A stretch of DNA of 8,364 bases. Source: JADLGJ01 sp031423615. Lineage in GTDB: Bacteria > Omnitrophota > Gorgyraeia > Zapsychrales > JANLHA01. The notes beneath the pieces are model-generated. The model saw only the letters and a program-made list of their open reading frames with translations. It had not been told where the DNA came from and did not search any database. The translations under genes were made by a program, and so were the position numbers. Below, piece after piece: positions 1-6,125 of this stretch. Position 1 is the first letter of the stretch, and every line of letters begins with the position of its first letter. Location of the stretch: assembly GCA_031423615.1 (NCBI GenBank), contig JANPFV010000127.1, positions 1-8,364 on the forward strand. Direction: 5' to 3'.

Positions 1-171
1 TTATAGGTCGCCAGTTAATCTCCTTAACGGGGTCAATGCCCCAGAAAAAAATACAACCTATAACCTATCTACTCCGAATAATTAATTTTACTCGAAGCTA
101 TCCACCAACTTTCAATTGATTTTTAGCGTATCATCTCCTTAGCAAATCGGCGGTATGATAGCACATCAAAG
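1..171. other. Non-coding edge region with nested inverted repeats
   Basis: No convincing gene is visible in this stretch. The outermost 63 bases are arranged as nested inverted repeats: TTATAGGT (1-8) pairs with ACCTATAA (56-63). Between them lie two adjacent small palindromes, GTTAA/TTAAC (14-18 with 24-28) and GGGG/CCCC (29-32 with 39-42). As RNA this would fold as a closing stem with two inner hairpins. On the minus strand the loop of the 14-28 hairpin contains GGAGA, which resembles a ribosome-binding site. Upstream on the minus strand, TTGAAA (about 108-113) and TAAAAT (about 83-88) resemble -35 and -10 boxes, but 19 bases apart. The element could be the structured leader of a gene beyond the left edge or a repeat at a contig end. 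No known RNA family was recognised. Confidence 0.35.
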
Positions 172-203
172 AAAAAGCCGCCATCAAAATCGATGGCGGC
201 TTT
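172..203 (-). terminator. Strong intrinsic terminator of the small exported protein gene
   Basis: A perfect 12-base-pair stem (174-185 pairing with 192-203, core GCCGCCATC/GATGGCGGC) encloses a six-base loop. On the minus strand it is followed directly by a run of five T. It begins 21 bases after the TAA of the gene that ends at 225. On the plus strand the stem is followed by TTTAAAGGG, a much weaker tail, so the minus direction is favoured. This is a textbook rho-independent terminator ending the minus-strand transcription unit. Confidence 0.9.
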
Positions 204-224
204 AAAGGGTATTCTCCGAATAAA

Positions 225-605
225 TTACCAGGCGCTCTTTTTGGTCGTTGTTTTTGGCACGGTATAATCATTAGTGGTGACTTTAGGAGCGGCATGCATG
301 GCTGTTGCCGCTGGTGCAGAACCACCTTTTTTAATAACACGGATTGTTTTTGCCGTGGTGGTCCCTTTTTTGTATAAAACGATGACGGGACTTCCATTCA
401 TAACTTCCGCAGCAACACTCGGACTGCTAAATGTCACATCTTTTCCGGTGGCCGATTCTTTAACCGTAATTTCCGTGCGAGCCGGGTTGATATAGGTTAC
501 CATTCCTTTGACGGTGTCGATATCCTTACGCAGCATCGCAAAGCTGGGTGCGGTAAAAATTACCGTCATCATCATCGCTAGAAGAAACACATTCAATTTT
601 TTCAT
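225..605 (-). CDS. Small exported protein of unknown function
   Basis: A 126-residue protein I do not recognise as a named family. It begins with a classic Sec signal peptide: MKKLN, a hydrophobic stretch of about residues 6-18, then a P-S-F-A site, so cleavage after Ala23 is likely and the mature protein should be periplasmic or extracellular. Residues about 30-92 form one small beta-rich domain with the alternating pattern G-M-V-T-Y-I-N, T-E-I-T-V-K, D-V-T-F, P-V-I-V-L-Y and T-I-R-V-I. This resembles small OB-like or SH3-like periplasmic domains, which is inference from pattern only. The last 34 residues are rich in Ala, Pro, Thr and Lys and look disordered. A good Shine-Dalgarno (AGGAGGGG) sits four bases before the ATG. 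The gene has its own promoter candidate and a strong terminator, so it is probably monocistronic. No catalytic motif or cysteine is seen. Confidence 0.8.
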   Translation of the reverse strand: MKKLNVFLLAMMMTVIFTAPSFAMLRKDIDTVKGMVTYINPARTEITVKESATGKDVTFSSPSVAAEVMNGSPVIVLYKKGTTTAKTIRVIKKGGSAPAATAMHAAPKVTTNDYTVPKTTTKKSAW

Positions 606-657
606 TTTCCCCTCCTATAAATAAATTGGCCCATAAAATCTCATTTGACTCAATTAC

Positions 658-686
658 ACCATACTCCCTATGTCTTTTAAAATCAA
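658..686 (-). promoter_or_regulatory. Sigma70-type promoter candidate for the small exported protein
   Basis: On the minus strand TTGATT (681-686, four of six matches to TTGACA) is followed after exactly 17 bases by TATGGT (658-663, four of six matches to TATAAT). Transcription would start near 651 and give a leader of about 45 bases before the ATG at 605. It lies just downstream of the kamA stop codon, where no terminator is seen, so read-through from kamA could also express the gene. Confidence 0.5.
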
Positions 687-706
687 GGTGTTTTGTATAA
701 AGAGCT

Positions 707-1894
707 TTAAGGGTCGTAATAAGTATATTTTTCATTCGCGTAATTGCGAAGAACGGTTTTGCCTTTCTCCTGCGAGATGATGTACCCCGGGGCCGCGGGA
801 ATCTTTCCGCCACCGCCGGGAGCGTCAATGACATACGTCGGAACCGCATAACCCGTTGTATGCCCGCGCAAGTGCTCCATAATATTCATCCCCACCGAAA
901 CCGGGGTACGAAAATGTTTGGAACCCATGATCGGATCACATTGATAAATATAATAAGGACGCACCCGAATTTTTAATAGTTCATGCATGAGTTTTTTCAT
1001 GACGGCTGGCGAGTCATTGACCCCTTTTAAAAGCACGGTCTGACTGCCCATGGGAATACCCGCATCGGCAATCCTGTTGCAAGCCTGCTTGACCCTTTCC
1101 GTAATTTCGCGCGGATGGTTAAAATGAATGCTCATCCAAATCGGGCTGTATTTTTTGAGCATCGCGACCAATTCCGGCGTAATGCGCTGGGGCAATGTCA
1201 CGGGAATACGCGAACCAATACGGACAAATTCGACATGCTCGATGGCCTTGACGTTTTTAATGATAAATTCGAGCATATTGTCGCCCATGGTCAAAGGGTC
1301 ACCGCCGGAGATAAGAACGTCGCGGATCTTTTTATTGGAACGAATATATTCGAATGCTTTTTCGTATGTGGCCGTGCTTAAGGTGCGGTTTCCATCGCCC
1401 ACCATGCGTGAACGCGTACAGTAACGGCAATACATCGCGCACATTTCATTGACAAGAAAAAGGACACGGTCAGGATAACGATGCACCAAACCATGAACCG
1501 GAGAATTTTTGTCTTCCCCGCAAGGGTCGCGCATTTCTTCCGGCGCCGTCTTAAGCTCGTCGGCCAAGGGAACGCTTTGCAAACGGATGGGACAACGGGT
1601 ATCATGCTCATCAATCAAACTTGCAAAATACGGCGGAATCGACATCGTCAATTTTGTGCCGCTCCCTTCGATGCCCTTGATCTCCTTAGGCGTCAACGCC
1701 AAAACCTTGCTGATCTCATCCTTGGTGCGGATGCGATTGCGAATTTGCCAGCGCCAGTCTTCCCAATCGGTCGGAGTAGCGTTTTTATATAAAGCGAGGA
1801 TTTCCTGCTCGCGTTCCGTCAAAGGAATATGTGGCTTGACGGAAAGTTTGTCTGCGACGTGTGTGTCTTTGGCAACTGTTTCAACTGGGTTCAT
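707..1894 (-). CDS. kamA: Lysine 2,3-aminomutase (radical SAM, PLP-dependent)
   Basis: A 395-residue cytosolic enzyme predicted to convert L-lysine to L-beta-lysine using a [4Fe-4S] cluster, S-adenosylmethionine and pyridoxal phosphate. The radical SAM cysteines are C152, C156 and C159 (MCAMYCRYC). The PLP lysine is K364 in DAPGGGGK. The residues that bind the epsilon-amino group of lysine in the clostridial enzyme, Asp293 and Asp330, correspond to D320 (YQCD) and D357 (DAPGG). Cluster, PLP and lysine-binding residues all align to the clostridial numbering with one constant offset of 27. That argues for a true lysine aminomutase rather than EpmB or a glutamate aminomutase. The C-terminal segment (HFRTPVS, LRGHTTGYAVPT, ISQ, LRNY) is also family-typical. 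GGAGG lies seven bases before the ATG. The ATP-grasp gene ends 30 bases upstream, so the two are probably co-transcribed. No AblB acetyltransferase is present in the window. Confidence 0.93.
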   Translation of the reverse strand: MNPVETVAKDTHVADKLSVKPHIPLTEREQEILALYKNATPTDWEDWRWQIRNRIRTKDEISKVLALTPKEIKGIEGSGTKLTMSIPPYFASLIDEHDTRCPIRLQSVPLADELKTAPEEMRDPCGEDKNSPVHGLVHRYPDRVLFLVNEMCAMYCRYCTRSRMVGDGNRTLSTATYEKAFEYIRSNKKIRDVLISGGDPLTMGDNMLEFIIKNVKAIEHVEFVRIGSRIPVTLPQRITPELVAMLKKYSPIWMSIHFNHPREITERVKQACNRIADAGIPMGSQTVLLKGVNDSPAVMKKLMHELLKIRVRPYYIYQCDPIMGSKHFRTPVSVGMNIMEHLRGHTTGYAVPTYVIDAPGGGGKIPAAPGYIISQEKGKTVLRNYANEKYTYYDP

Positions 1895-1924
1895 TGTTAC
1901 CCCTCCACGCCTCTTCTTGAGGCC

Positions 1925-2959
1925 TCACCGATAGCCCGTCTGGGAAACGGCCGCCGGCTTGGGTAATACACCGTCTGTTAAACCGTAACGTTTCAGGGCC
2001 AGGTTAAAAATTTGGTGAATGGTGTCTTCAAAGGTCGTGCCAAGGACCTTTGGAAAAAGATTAAAAACATCTTTGCGGTCCAAGGACGGCAAGGGATTTA
2101 TCTCTAAAACGTAAGGATTACCTTTTTTGTCAAGCCGAAAATCGACTCTCCCATAATCACGGCATCCCACACTCTGATAAGCGGCGACAGCAATGTCCTG
2201 GATTCTTTTTGTGGCTTGCGGCTCGATTTGGGCCGGACACACATAGCGGACTTCATTGCCTTGCGTACGCTCAAAAGTATAAAAATTGTCGCCTAAATCA
2301 ATACTGCCATTGATGCTGACCTGAACCACAGGCATGGCCACCGGGCTTTCGTTACCGATCACACCGACGGTAAATTCCGTGCCGCTGATAAACTCTTCGA
2401 CCAGCGCAGGCTGTTGGTATTTTTCCACGATCAGATCGACCTGCCTTTTGAGGCTGGCCATATCTTCGACACGCGAATGCTCCGATAAACCTTTCGATGT
2501 CCCTTCCCACATCGTCTTAACGATGAGAGGAAAACCAATCGTGTTTAATTTTTCTAAATCCCGGGAGTTGCGGGCGACAAAGTAGCGGGGAGTGGGAACA
2601 CCGTCTGCAATAAAACATTTTTTTGCGATCATTTTGTCCAACGTAATCCCCAGAGTCAAAGCGTCCGAACCTGTAAAAGGAATTTTGTAAATATCCAGTA
2701 TGCTGGGGACCTGTGATTCGCGATTGCGATCGCCTATCCCTTCATGAATATTGAAAACGATATCGACATCCAAGGTGTCAATTTGGGCGAGCAATTTCTG
2801 AACGTGGCCGATTTTGGTGACCGTATGTCCGAAGGACTCCAATATCCGCGCAAGATCATCGATCGTCTCTGGCTTATCGAACTCGGCGTTGCCGTCGACC
2901 ATATCACCGTCGGTGATCTGCCAATCGGACTTCAAATTATAGGTCATGCCAATTTTCAT
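1925..2959 (-). CDS. Ddl-like ATP-grasp carboxylate-amine ligase
   Basis: A 344-residue ATP-grasp ligase of the D-alanine-D-alanine ligase fold, expected to join an amine to an acyl phosphate with ATP. Family landmarks: FNIHEG (69-74), IPFTG and LDKM (93-110), the glycine-rich loop EGTSKG (152-157), EEF and TEF (188-196), and the RVD...EIN metal site. R271, D273, E286 and N288 match Arg255, Asp257, Glu270 and Asn272 of E. coli DdlB in identity and spacing. The usual Ddl N-terminal motif with the catalytic glutamate (GGxSxE) is not visible; the protein starts MKIGMTYNLKSDW. The usual NTxPG after the metal site is replaced by NPLPSL. It is therefore probably not the cell-wall Ddl, and its substrates are unknown. 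The neighbouring kamA suggests lysine or beta-lysine as one substrate, by inference. The Shine-Dalgarno is weak (GAG six bases before ATG), and the leader carries a possible attenuator. Confidence 0.85.
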   Translation of the reverse strand: MKIGMTYNLKSDWQITDGDMVDGNAEFDKPETIDDLARILESFGHTVTKIGHVQKLLAQIDTLDVDIVFNIHEGIGDRNRESQVPSILDIYKIPFTGSDALTLGITLDKMIAKKCFIADGVPTPRYFVARNSRDLEKLNTIGFPLIVKTMWEGTSKGLSEHSRVEDMASLKRQVDLIVEKYQQPALVEEFISGTEFTVGVIGNESPVAMPVVQVSINGSIDLGDNFYTFERTQGNEVRYVCPAQIEPQATKRIQDIAVAAYQSVGCRDYGRVDFRLDKKGNPYVLEINPLPSLDRKDVFNLFPKVLGTTFEDTIHQIFNLALKRYGLTDGVLPKPAAVSQTGYR

Positions 2960-2977
2960 TATATTCTCATGTTTTCC

Positions 2978-3012
2978 AAAAAAATAAGGACCCTTTCACA
3001 TGCAAGGTCCCT
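2978..3012 (-). terminator. U-tailed hairpin just before the ligase start: attenuator or terminator
   Basis: On the minus strand AGGGACC (3012-3006) pairs with GGTCCTT (2992-2986): seven pairs including one G-U, with a 13-base loop. It is followed by A and seven T (2984-2978). The structure ends 18 bases before the ligase ATG. A possible leader peptide of six codons (M-K-T-R-I-C, ATG at 3032, stop 3014-3012) runs exactly into the base of the hairpin. Since the best promoter candidate lies upstream, the hairpin may act as an attenuator of the ligase-kamA unit. It could instead end the upstream operon. Confidence 0.5.
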
Positions 3013-3079
3013 TAACAAATGCGCGTTTTCATTTTTTGGAATTATTCTCCGTAAAAATTTCAATTGATCTTTTTGTTAA

Positions 3080-3108
3080 ATCTTATTGACGTATAAAAAT
3101 TAACACAA
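3080..3108 (-). promoter_or_regulatory. Sigma70-type promoter candidate for the ligase-kamA unit
   Basis: On the minus strand TTGTGT (3103-3108) is followed after 17 bases by TAAGAT (3080-3085). Each box has moderate agreement with consensus (three and four of six). The region around it is strongly A/T-rich, as promoters often are. A start near 3073 would give a leader of about 115 bases that contains the U-tailed hairpin. An alternative is the perfect TATAAT at 2958-2963, which overlaps the ligase start codon but lacks a good -35 box. Confidence 0.35.
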
Positions 3109-3189
3109 ATTCTTTTCTAACGCAATAATAAAAATAAAATTTGCCCCGTAAATCACGGCTGAAATTGCCGACGGATAATCTAAAAATCT

Positions 3190-4485
3190 CTAGGTCAATT
3201 TCTCTTTATATTTGGTCCAGGCAATCGATATTAAGGCTTCCATAACGTCATCCGTTGTGACCGCCCCCTGAAGGATGTCGTCCTCGCTGAGAACGGGAAT
3301 AGAAGCAAACTTGTACTTCTCTAAAAGCAAGGCGATCTCTTCCATGCCGTCGGATGTATGCACAAAAATCTTCATCGGAAAACACGTTTCCATGATCGGG
3401 ATTTCCGGCGGAAGGTGGATGTAGCGGCGGATCGATGTCATTCCAACCAGACGATGAAACTCATCGACGATATAAATGTGCTGGATGTTGCCGGGATAGT
3501 TCACGTTGTTCTTTACCAACTGCAGAGCGTCCGCGACCGTGGCGTTTTGATGAATATAAAGGTATTCCGTAGTCATCAGCCCCCCGGCCGAATCTTTCGC
3601 AAAGCCCAGCAATTTTCGCAGTTTCTTGGATTGTTTTGTTTCCATGTGTCGCATGAGGCGCATGATGGTGTCTTTGGATAAGGTCATCAAAAGATCGGTG
3701 GCTTCGTCCGCGGGAATGTTTTCAATCAAACTCGCCGCTTCTTTATCATCGAGATGGTCAACTAAGTCCTGCTTTTCCTGGGTGGCAAGGTCCGCGAAAA
3801 CTTTTCTCTGCAAGGCAACATCGAGAGATTTGAAAAGGGCGAGTTTGCCGAAAATGTCTAAATCCTGCATAATATCAGCCAGTGCCGTCGGAGGGATCTG
3901 GGAAAGTTTTTGGCGTACGACATCTAAACGCAAAACATTTTTTTGCCGCCCGGCGGTAAAAACCTGGGTATTTTTCCAAGGAATAAACTCTTCTTGCGTC
4001 AGATAGGGCGAGCGGTGGCTGACAATTTTTACAAAGAAATCCACAAAGCGCGTCCATTCCAACCTTCGCACCAGCGCCCGTAATCCGACGTCGACGTGAG
4101 CGAGATACAAATGATTATCGACGCGTAAAAGATGCGCGTCATTGACCCGCACGACTTTGCGATTTTCCGTGTCAACCACCTGACGGTCAAGGATATCATA
4201 GCGCAGGGTGAACTCTTGCAAGGAACGCGACTTGAGAAAAGTGACTTTGTTGGATTCAATTTTCAGTTTGATGATCTCATCGATTTCTTTAACATCTTCA
4301 ATACGGATGTAGGCATATTCTCGCTGCAAAAATCCGCGGTAAATCAACAGGCCTTTGCTGCGCGGATAAATTTCGTCTTCACTCACCTTCATAGGGACGT
4401 CCTGCAGCCTTCCTACGATGAGTCCATTGACATCCAGGACCGGATTGTCAAGAATTTCGGAAAGGAATAAAAAAAGTTTTAGCAT
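3190..4485 (-). CDS. Soluble PRC-barrel / MgtE-N / CBS-pair protein
   Basis: A 431-residue protein with the cytosolic sensing half of the MgtE magnesium channel but no channel. Residues about 8-80 and 95-135 look like two PRC-barrel domains (VLDVNGLIVGRLQDV; YDILDRQVVDTENRKV). Residues about 188-292 match the MgtE N-terminal helical superhelix (D-I-x-x-x-L-D, D-D-K-E-A-A, I-P-A-D-E-A-T-D-L-L). After the SAGGLMTTEY link (299-308) comes a pair of CBS domains to about 425, which usually bind nucleotides or gate metal response. No membrane segment follows. In MgtE the homologous region senses Mg2+; here it may regulate a separate transporter or enzyme, by inference. I chose ATG at 4485, two bases after the nth TAA (TAATCATG), which suggests translational coupling; the longer frame from 4521 would need TTG and would overlap nth. 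Confidence 0.85.
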   Translation of the reverse strand: MLKLFLFLSEILDNPVLDVNGLIVGRLQDVPMKVSEDEIYPRSKGLLIYRGFLQREYAYIRIEDVKEIDEIIKLKIESNKVTFLKSRSLQEFTLRYDILDRQVVDTENRKVVRVNDAHLLRVDNHLYLAHVDVGLRALVRRLEWTRFVDFFVKIVSHRSPYLTQEEFIPWKNTQVFTAGRQKNVLRLDVVRQKLSQIPPTALADIMQDLDIFGKLALFKSLDVALQRKVFADLATQEKQDLVDHLDDKEAASLIENIPADEATDLLMTLSKDTIMRLMRHMETKQSKKLRKLLGFAKDSAGGLMTTEYLYIHQNATVADALQLVKNNVNYPGNIQHIYIVDEFHRLVGMTSIRRYIHLPPEIPIMETCFPMKIFVHTSDGMEEIALLLEKYKFASIPVLSEDDILQGAVTTDDVMEALISIAWTKYKEKLT

Positions 4486-4487
4486 GA

Positions 4488-5150
4488 TTATCGGCTGGTT
4501 GTGACTCCGACCCGGCCGCAAATTTTAATGAGCGGGCAGGTCGAGCAAAGAGGTGATATGGGTTTGCAAACATTTTGTCCCCAAAGGACAAGCATCGCAT
4601 TGTAGTCGATCCAAAATTTTTCCGGCAACTTTTCCCGCAAGGCCCACTCGGTTTCATGCGGGTTCTTCGTTTTCACATAACCCAAACGGTTTGAAATCCG
4701 GTGCACATGGGTGTCGACACAGATGGCGCGGATACCGAAACCTTCGGTCAAAACCAAGTTGGCGGTTTTACGGCCGACACCCTTCATCAGCATCAACGTC
4801 TCTATGTCATCCGGAACTTGACCGCCGAACTTTTCTAATATGTCACGGCATACGCCGTGAATGGTCCGGGCTTTGGTCTTATAAAATCCGACGGGATAAA
4901 TCTCTTTTTCGATCTTGGCCACGCTGAGCGCGAGCATTTCTTGAGGCGTATTGGCCAAAGCGAACAACCGCTCTGAAGCCGGCAACGTCGTCTCATCCTT
5001 GGTCCTTAAACTCAAAAGGCATGAGATCAAAACGTGAAACGGTGTGTTCCATTTCTTCCCGACCAAGGTGACTGAAGGGTCGGGCAGATCCTTGAGCGCT
5101 TCTTTCAAAATACCTGCGACTTCATCAATATTTTTGTTAGTGACCGTCAT
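4488..5150 (-). CDS. nth: Endonuclease III family DNA glycosylase/AP lyase
   Basis: A 220-residue base-excision-repair enzyme, expected to remove oxidised pyrimidines and cleave at abasic sites. The helix-hairpin-helix is L-M-K-G-V-G-R-K-T-A-N (about 121-131), with catalytic lysine K128 (Lys120 in E. coli). The essential aspartate is D146 in VDTHVHR (Asp138 in E. coli). The C-terminal [4Fe-4S] loop is complete: C195, C202, C205 and C211, with the standard 6-2-5 spacing. The segment usually written LLSAQATD in E. coli reads LLSLRTKDETT here, a variant that may alter base recognition in the pocket, so exact substrate range is uncertain. Length matches the family (about 210-220). Start: ATG at 5150 with GGGAG eleven bases upstream. 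It follows era by 51 bases and is coupled to the PRC/MgtE/CBS gene downstream. Confidence 0.95.
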   Translation of the reverse strand: MTVTNKNIDEVAGILKEALKDLPDPSVTLVGKKWNTPFHVLISCLLSLRTKDETTLPASERLFALANTPQEMLALSVAKIEKEIYPVGFYKTKARTIHGVCRDILEKFGGQVPDDIETLMLMKGVGRKTANLVLTEGFGIRAICVDTHVHRISNRLGYVKTKNPHETEWALREKLPEKFWIDYNAMLVLWGQNVCKPISPLCSTCPLIKICGRVGVTTSR

Positions 5151-5201
5151 TGTGAGTCTATCTCCCGGCCTCGTTCCATGATAAAGAAAATGTCTTCCCT
5201 C

Positions 5202-6125
5202 TCACATGAATTGATAGCCCATTTCCTGCAGAAGATTGGGGCTGTCCCGCCAATCCTTGTGCGACTTAACAAAAAGCTCCAAGAAAATTTTTGATTCAAG
5301 AAGGTCTTCCAATTCCAGACGGGCCAAACTCCCGACTTTCTTCAATAAAGCGCCGCTTTTCCCAATGACAATGGATTTTTGCGAATCGCGCTCCACCATG
5401 ATGACGGCCTGAATATAAAGCAGTTTTCCTTTACGCGGCTCAACGACATCCACAATAACGGCGATCGAATGGGGGAGCTCTTGCTGCAAAAGAGCGTAAA
5501 GTTTTTCGCGGATGATGTCGGCAATGACCATTTTTTGGGGAATATCACAAACCGTATCTTCGGGATAAAGCGCCTCTCCCTCCGGCAAAAGTTCAAAAAC
5601 AATGTCGATCAATTTGCGGACATTAATTCCGTCTTTGCCCGACAAAGGTAATAGCGTGATCAGCGAATTTTCCTGAATCGGTTTTTTGGTGATCCTTTCC
5701 CAAAGCGCAATGTACTCGGGAATAGATGTGCCTTTCATATCCACCTTGTTTAAACCCAAAACGATGGGGACTTTTAAGCTGTACAATCTCTGAACGAGTT
5801 CTTCTTCCTCTAAACCAACACGGTCATTGGCATCCACCAAATGGATGATCACATCAGCTTCCGACGTGATTCCATATGCGCTTTGATTCATAAAGCGGTC
5901 CAGCTGGTCGCGGCCTTTGTGCACCCCGGGGGTGTCGACAAAAATGATCTGACCTCGCTCATCCGTGTAAATGCCACGGATCTGATTGCGGGTCGTTTGC
6001 GGGACTTTCGAAACAATCGCGACTTTTTCTCCCAGGATTTTATTGAGCAAGGTCGACTTGCCGACATTGGGACGTCCCACGATAGACGCCATGCCGCAGT
6101 GAAAATTTTTTATTTTTCCCGACAT
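5202..6125 (-). CDS. era: GTPase Era, 30S ribosome assembly factor
   Basis: A 307-residue GTPase that binds the 3' end of 16S rRNA and promotes small-subunit maturation. GTPase motifs: G1 GRPNVGKS (17-24), switch I around TTRNQIRG (44-51), G3 DTPG (64-67) and G4 NKVD (126-129). G5 reads LSGKDG (161-166) instead of the usual SA-x-x-G. The C-terminal KH RNA-binding domain shows VIGKSGALLKKVG (253-265). Length is normal for Era (about 300). The open frame extends upstream to 6257, but ATG at 6125 is the right start: it precedes MSGKIKNFHCGMASIVGRPN, and it overlaps the TAA of the preceding PQ-loop gene in the -1 frame as TAATG. Era is therefore probably translated by coupling to that gene. Essential housekeeping gene in most bacteria. 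Confidence 0.96.
   Translation of the reverse strand: MSGKIKNFHCGMASIVGRPNVGKSTLLNKILGEKVAIVSKVPQTTRNQIRGIYTDERGQIIFVDTPGVHKGRDQLDRFMNQSAYGITSEADVIIHLVDANDRVGLEEEELVQRLYSLKVPIVLGLNKVDMKGTSIPEYIALWERITKKPIQENSLITLLPLSGKDGINVRKLIDIVFELLPEGEALYPEDTVCDIPQKMVIADIIREKLYALLQQELPHSIAVIVDVVEPRKGKLLYIQAVIMVERDSQKSIVIGKSGALLKKVGSLARLELEDLLESKIFLELFVKSHKDWRDSPNLLQEMGYQFM

Noticed and set aside
3..57. Short minus-strand open frames running to position 1
   Set aside because: They are under 25 codons long, have no start codon with a ribosome-binding site in frame, and the same bases are better explained by the inverted repeats.
72..81. 10-base repeat CTCCGAATAA shared with 214-223
   Set aside because: Too short to call an element; no flanking similarity, and one copy sits just after a stop codon with no evident role.
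110..120. 11-base direct repeat TTTCAATTGAT shared with 3058-3068
   Set aside because: Both copies lie in A/T-rich non-coding DNA and an 11-base match is expected by chance several times in a window this long.
1481..1934. Plus-strand open frames of 103 and 141 codons antisense to kamA
   Set aside because: They are antisense shadows of a well-supported gene, without recognisable domains or ribosome-binding sites.
3126..3177. Hairpins CGGC/GCCG or CCGT/ACGG after the PRC/MgtE/CBS stop as a terminator
   Set aside because: Stems are only four pairs and the T-rich tail is interrupted and offset, so support is too weak for a call.
4486..4521. Longer start for the PRC/MgtE/CBS gene, overlapping nth
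   Set aside because: It would need a TTG codon and overlap nth by 34 bases; the ATG at 4485 gives a two-base gap and the PRC domain starts soon after.
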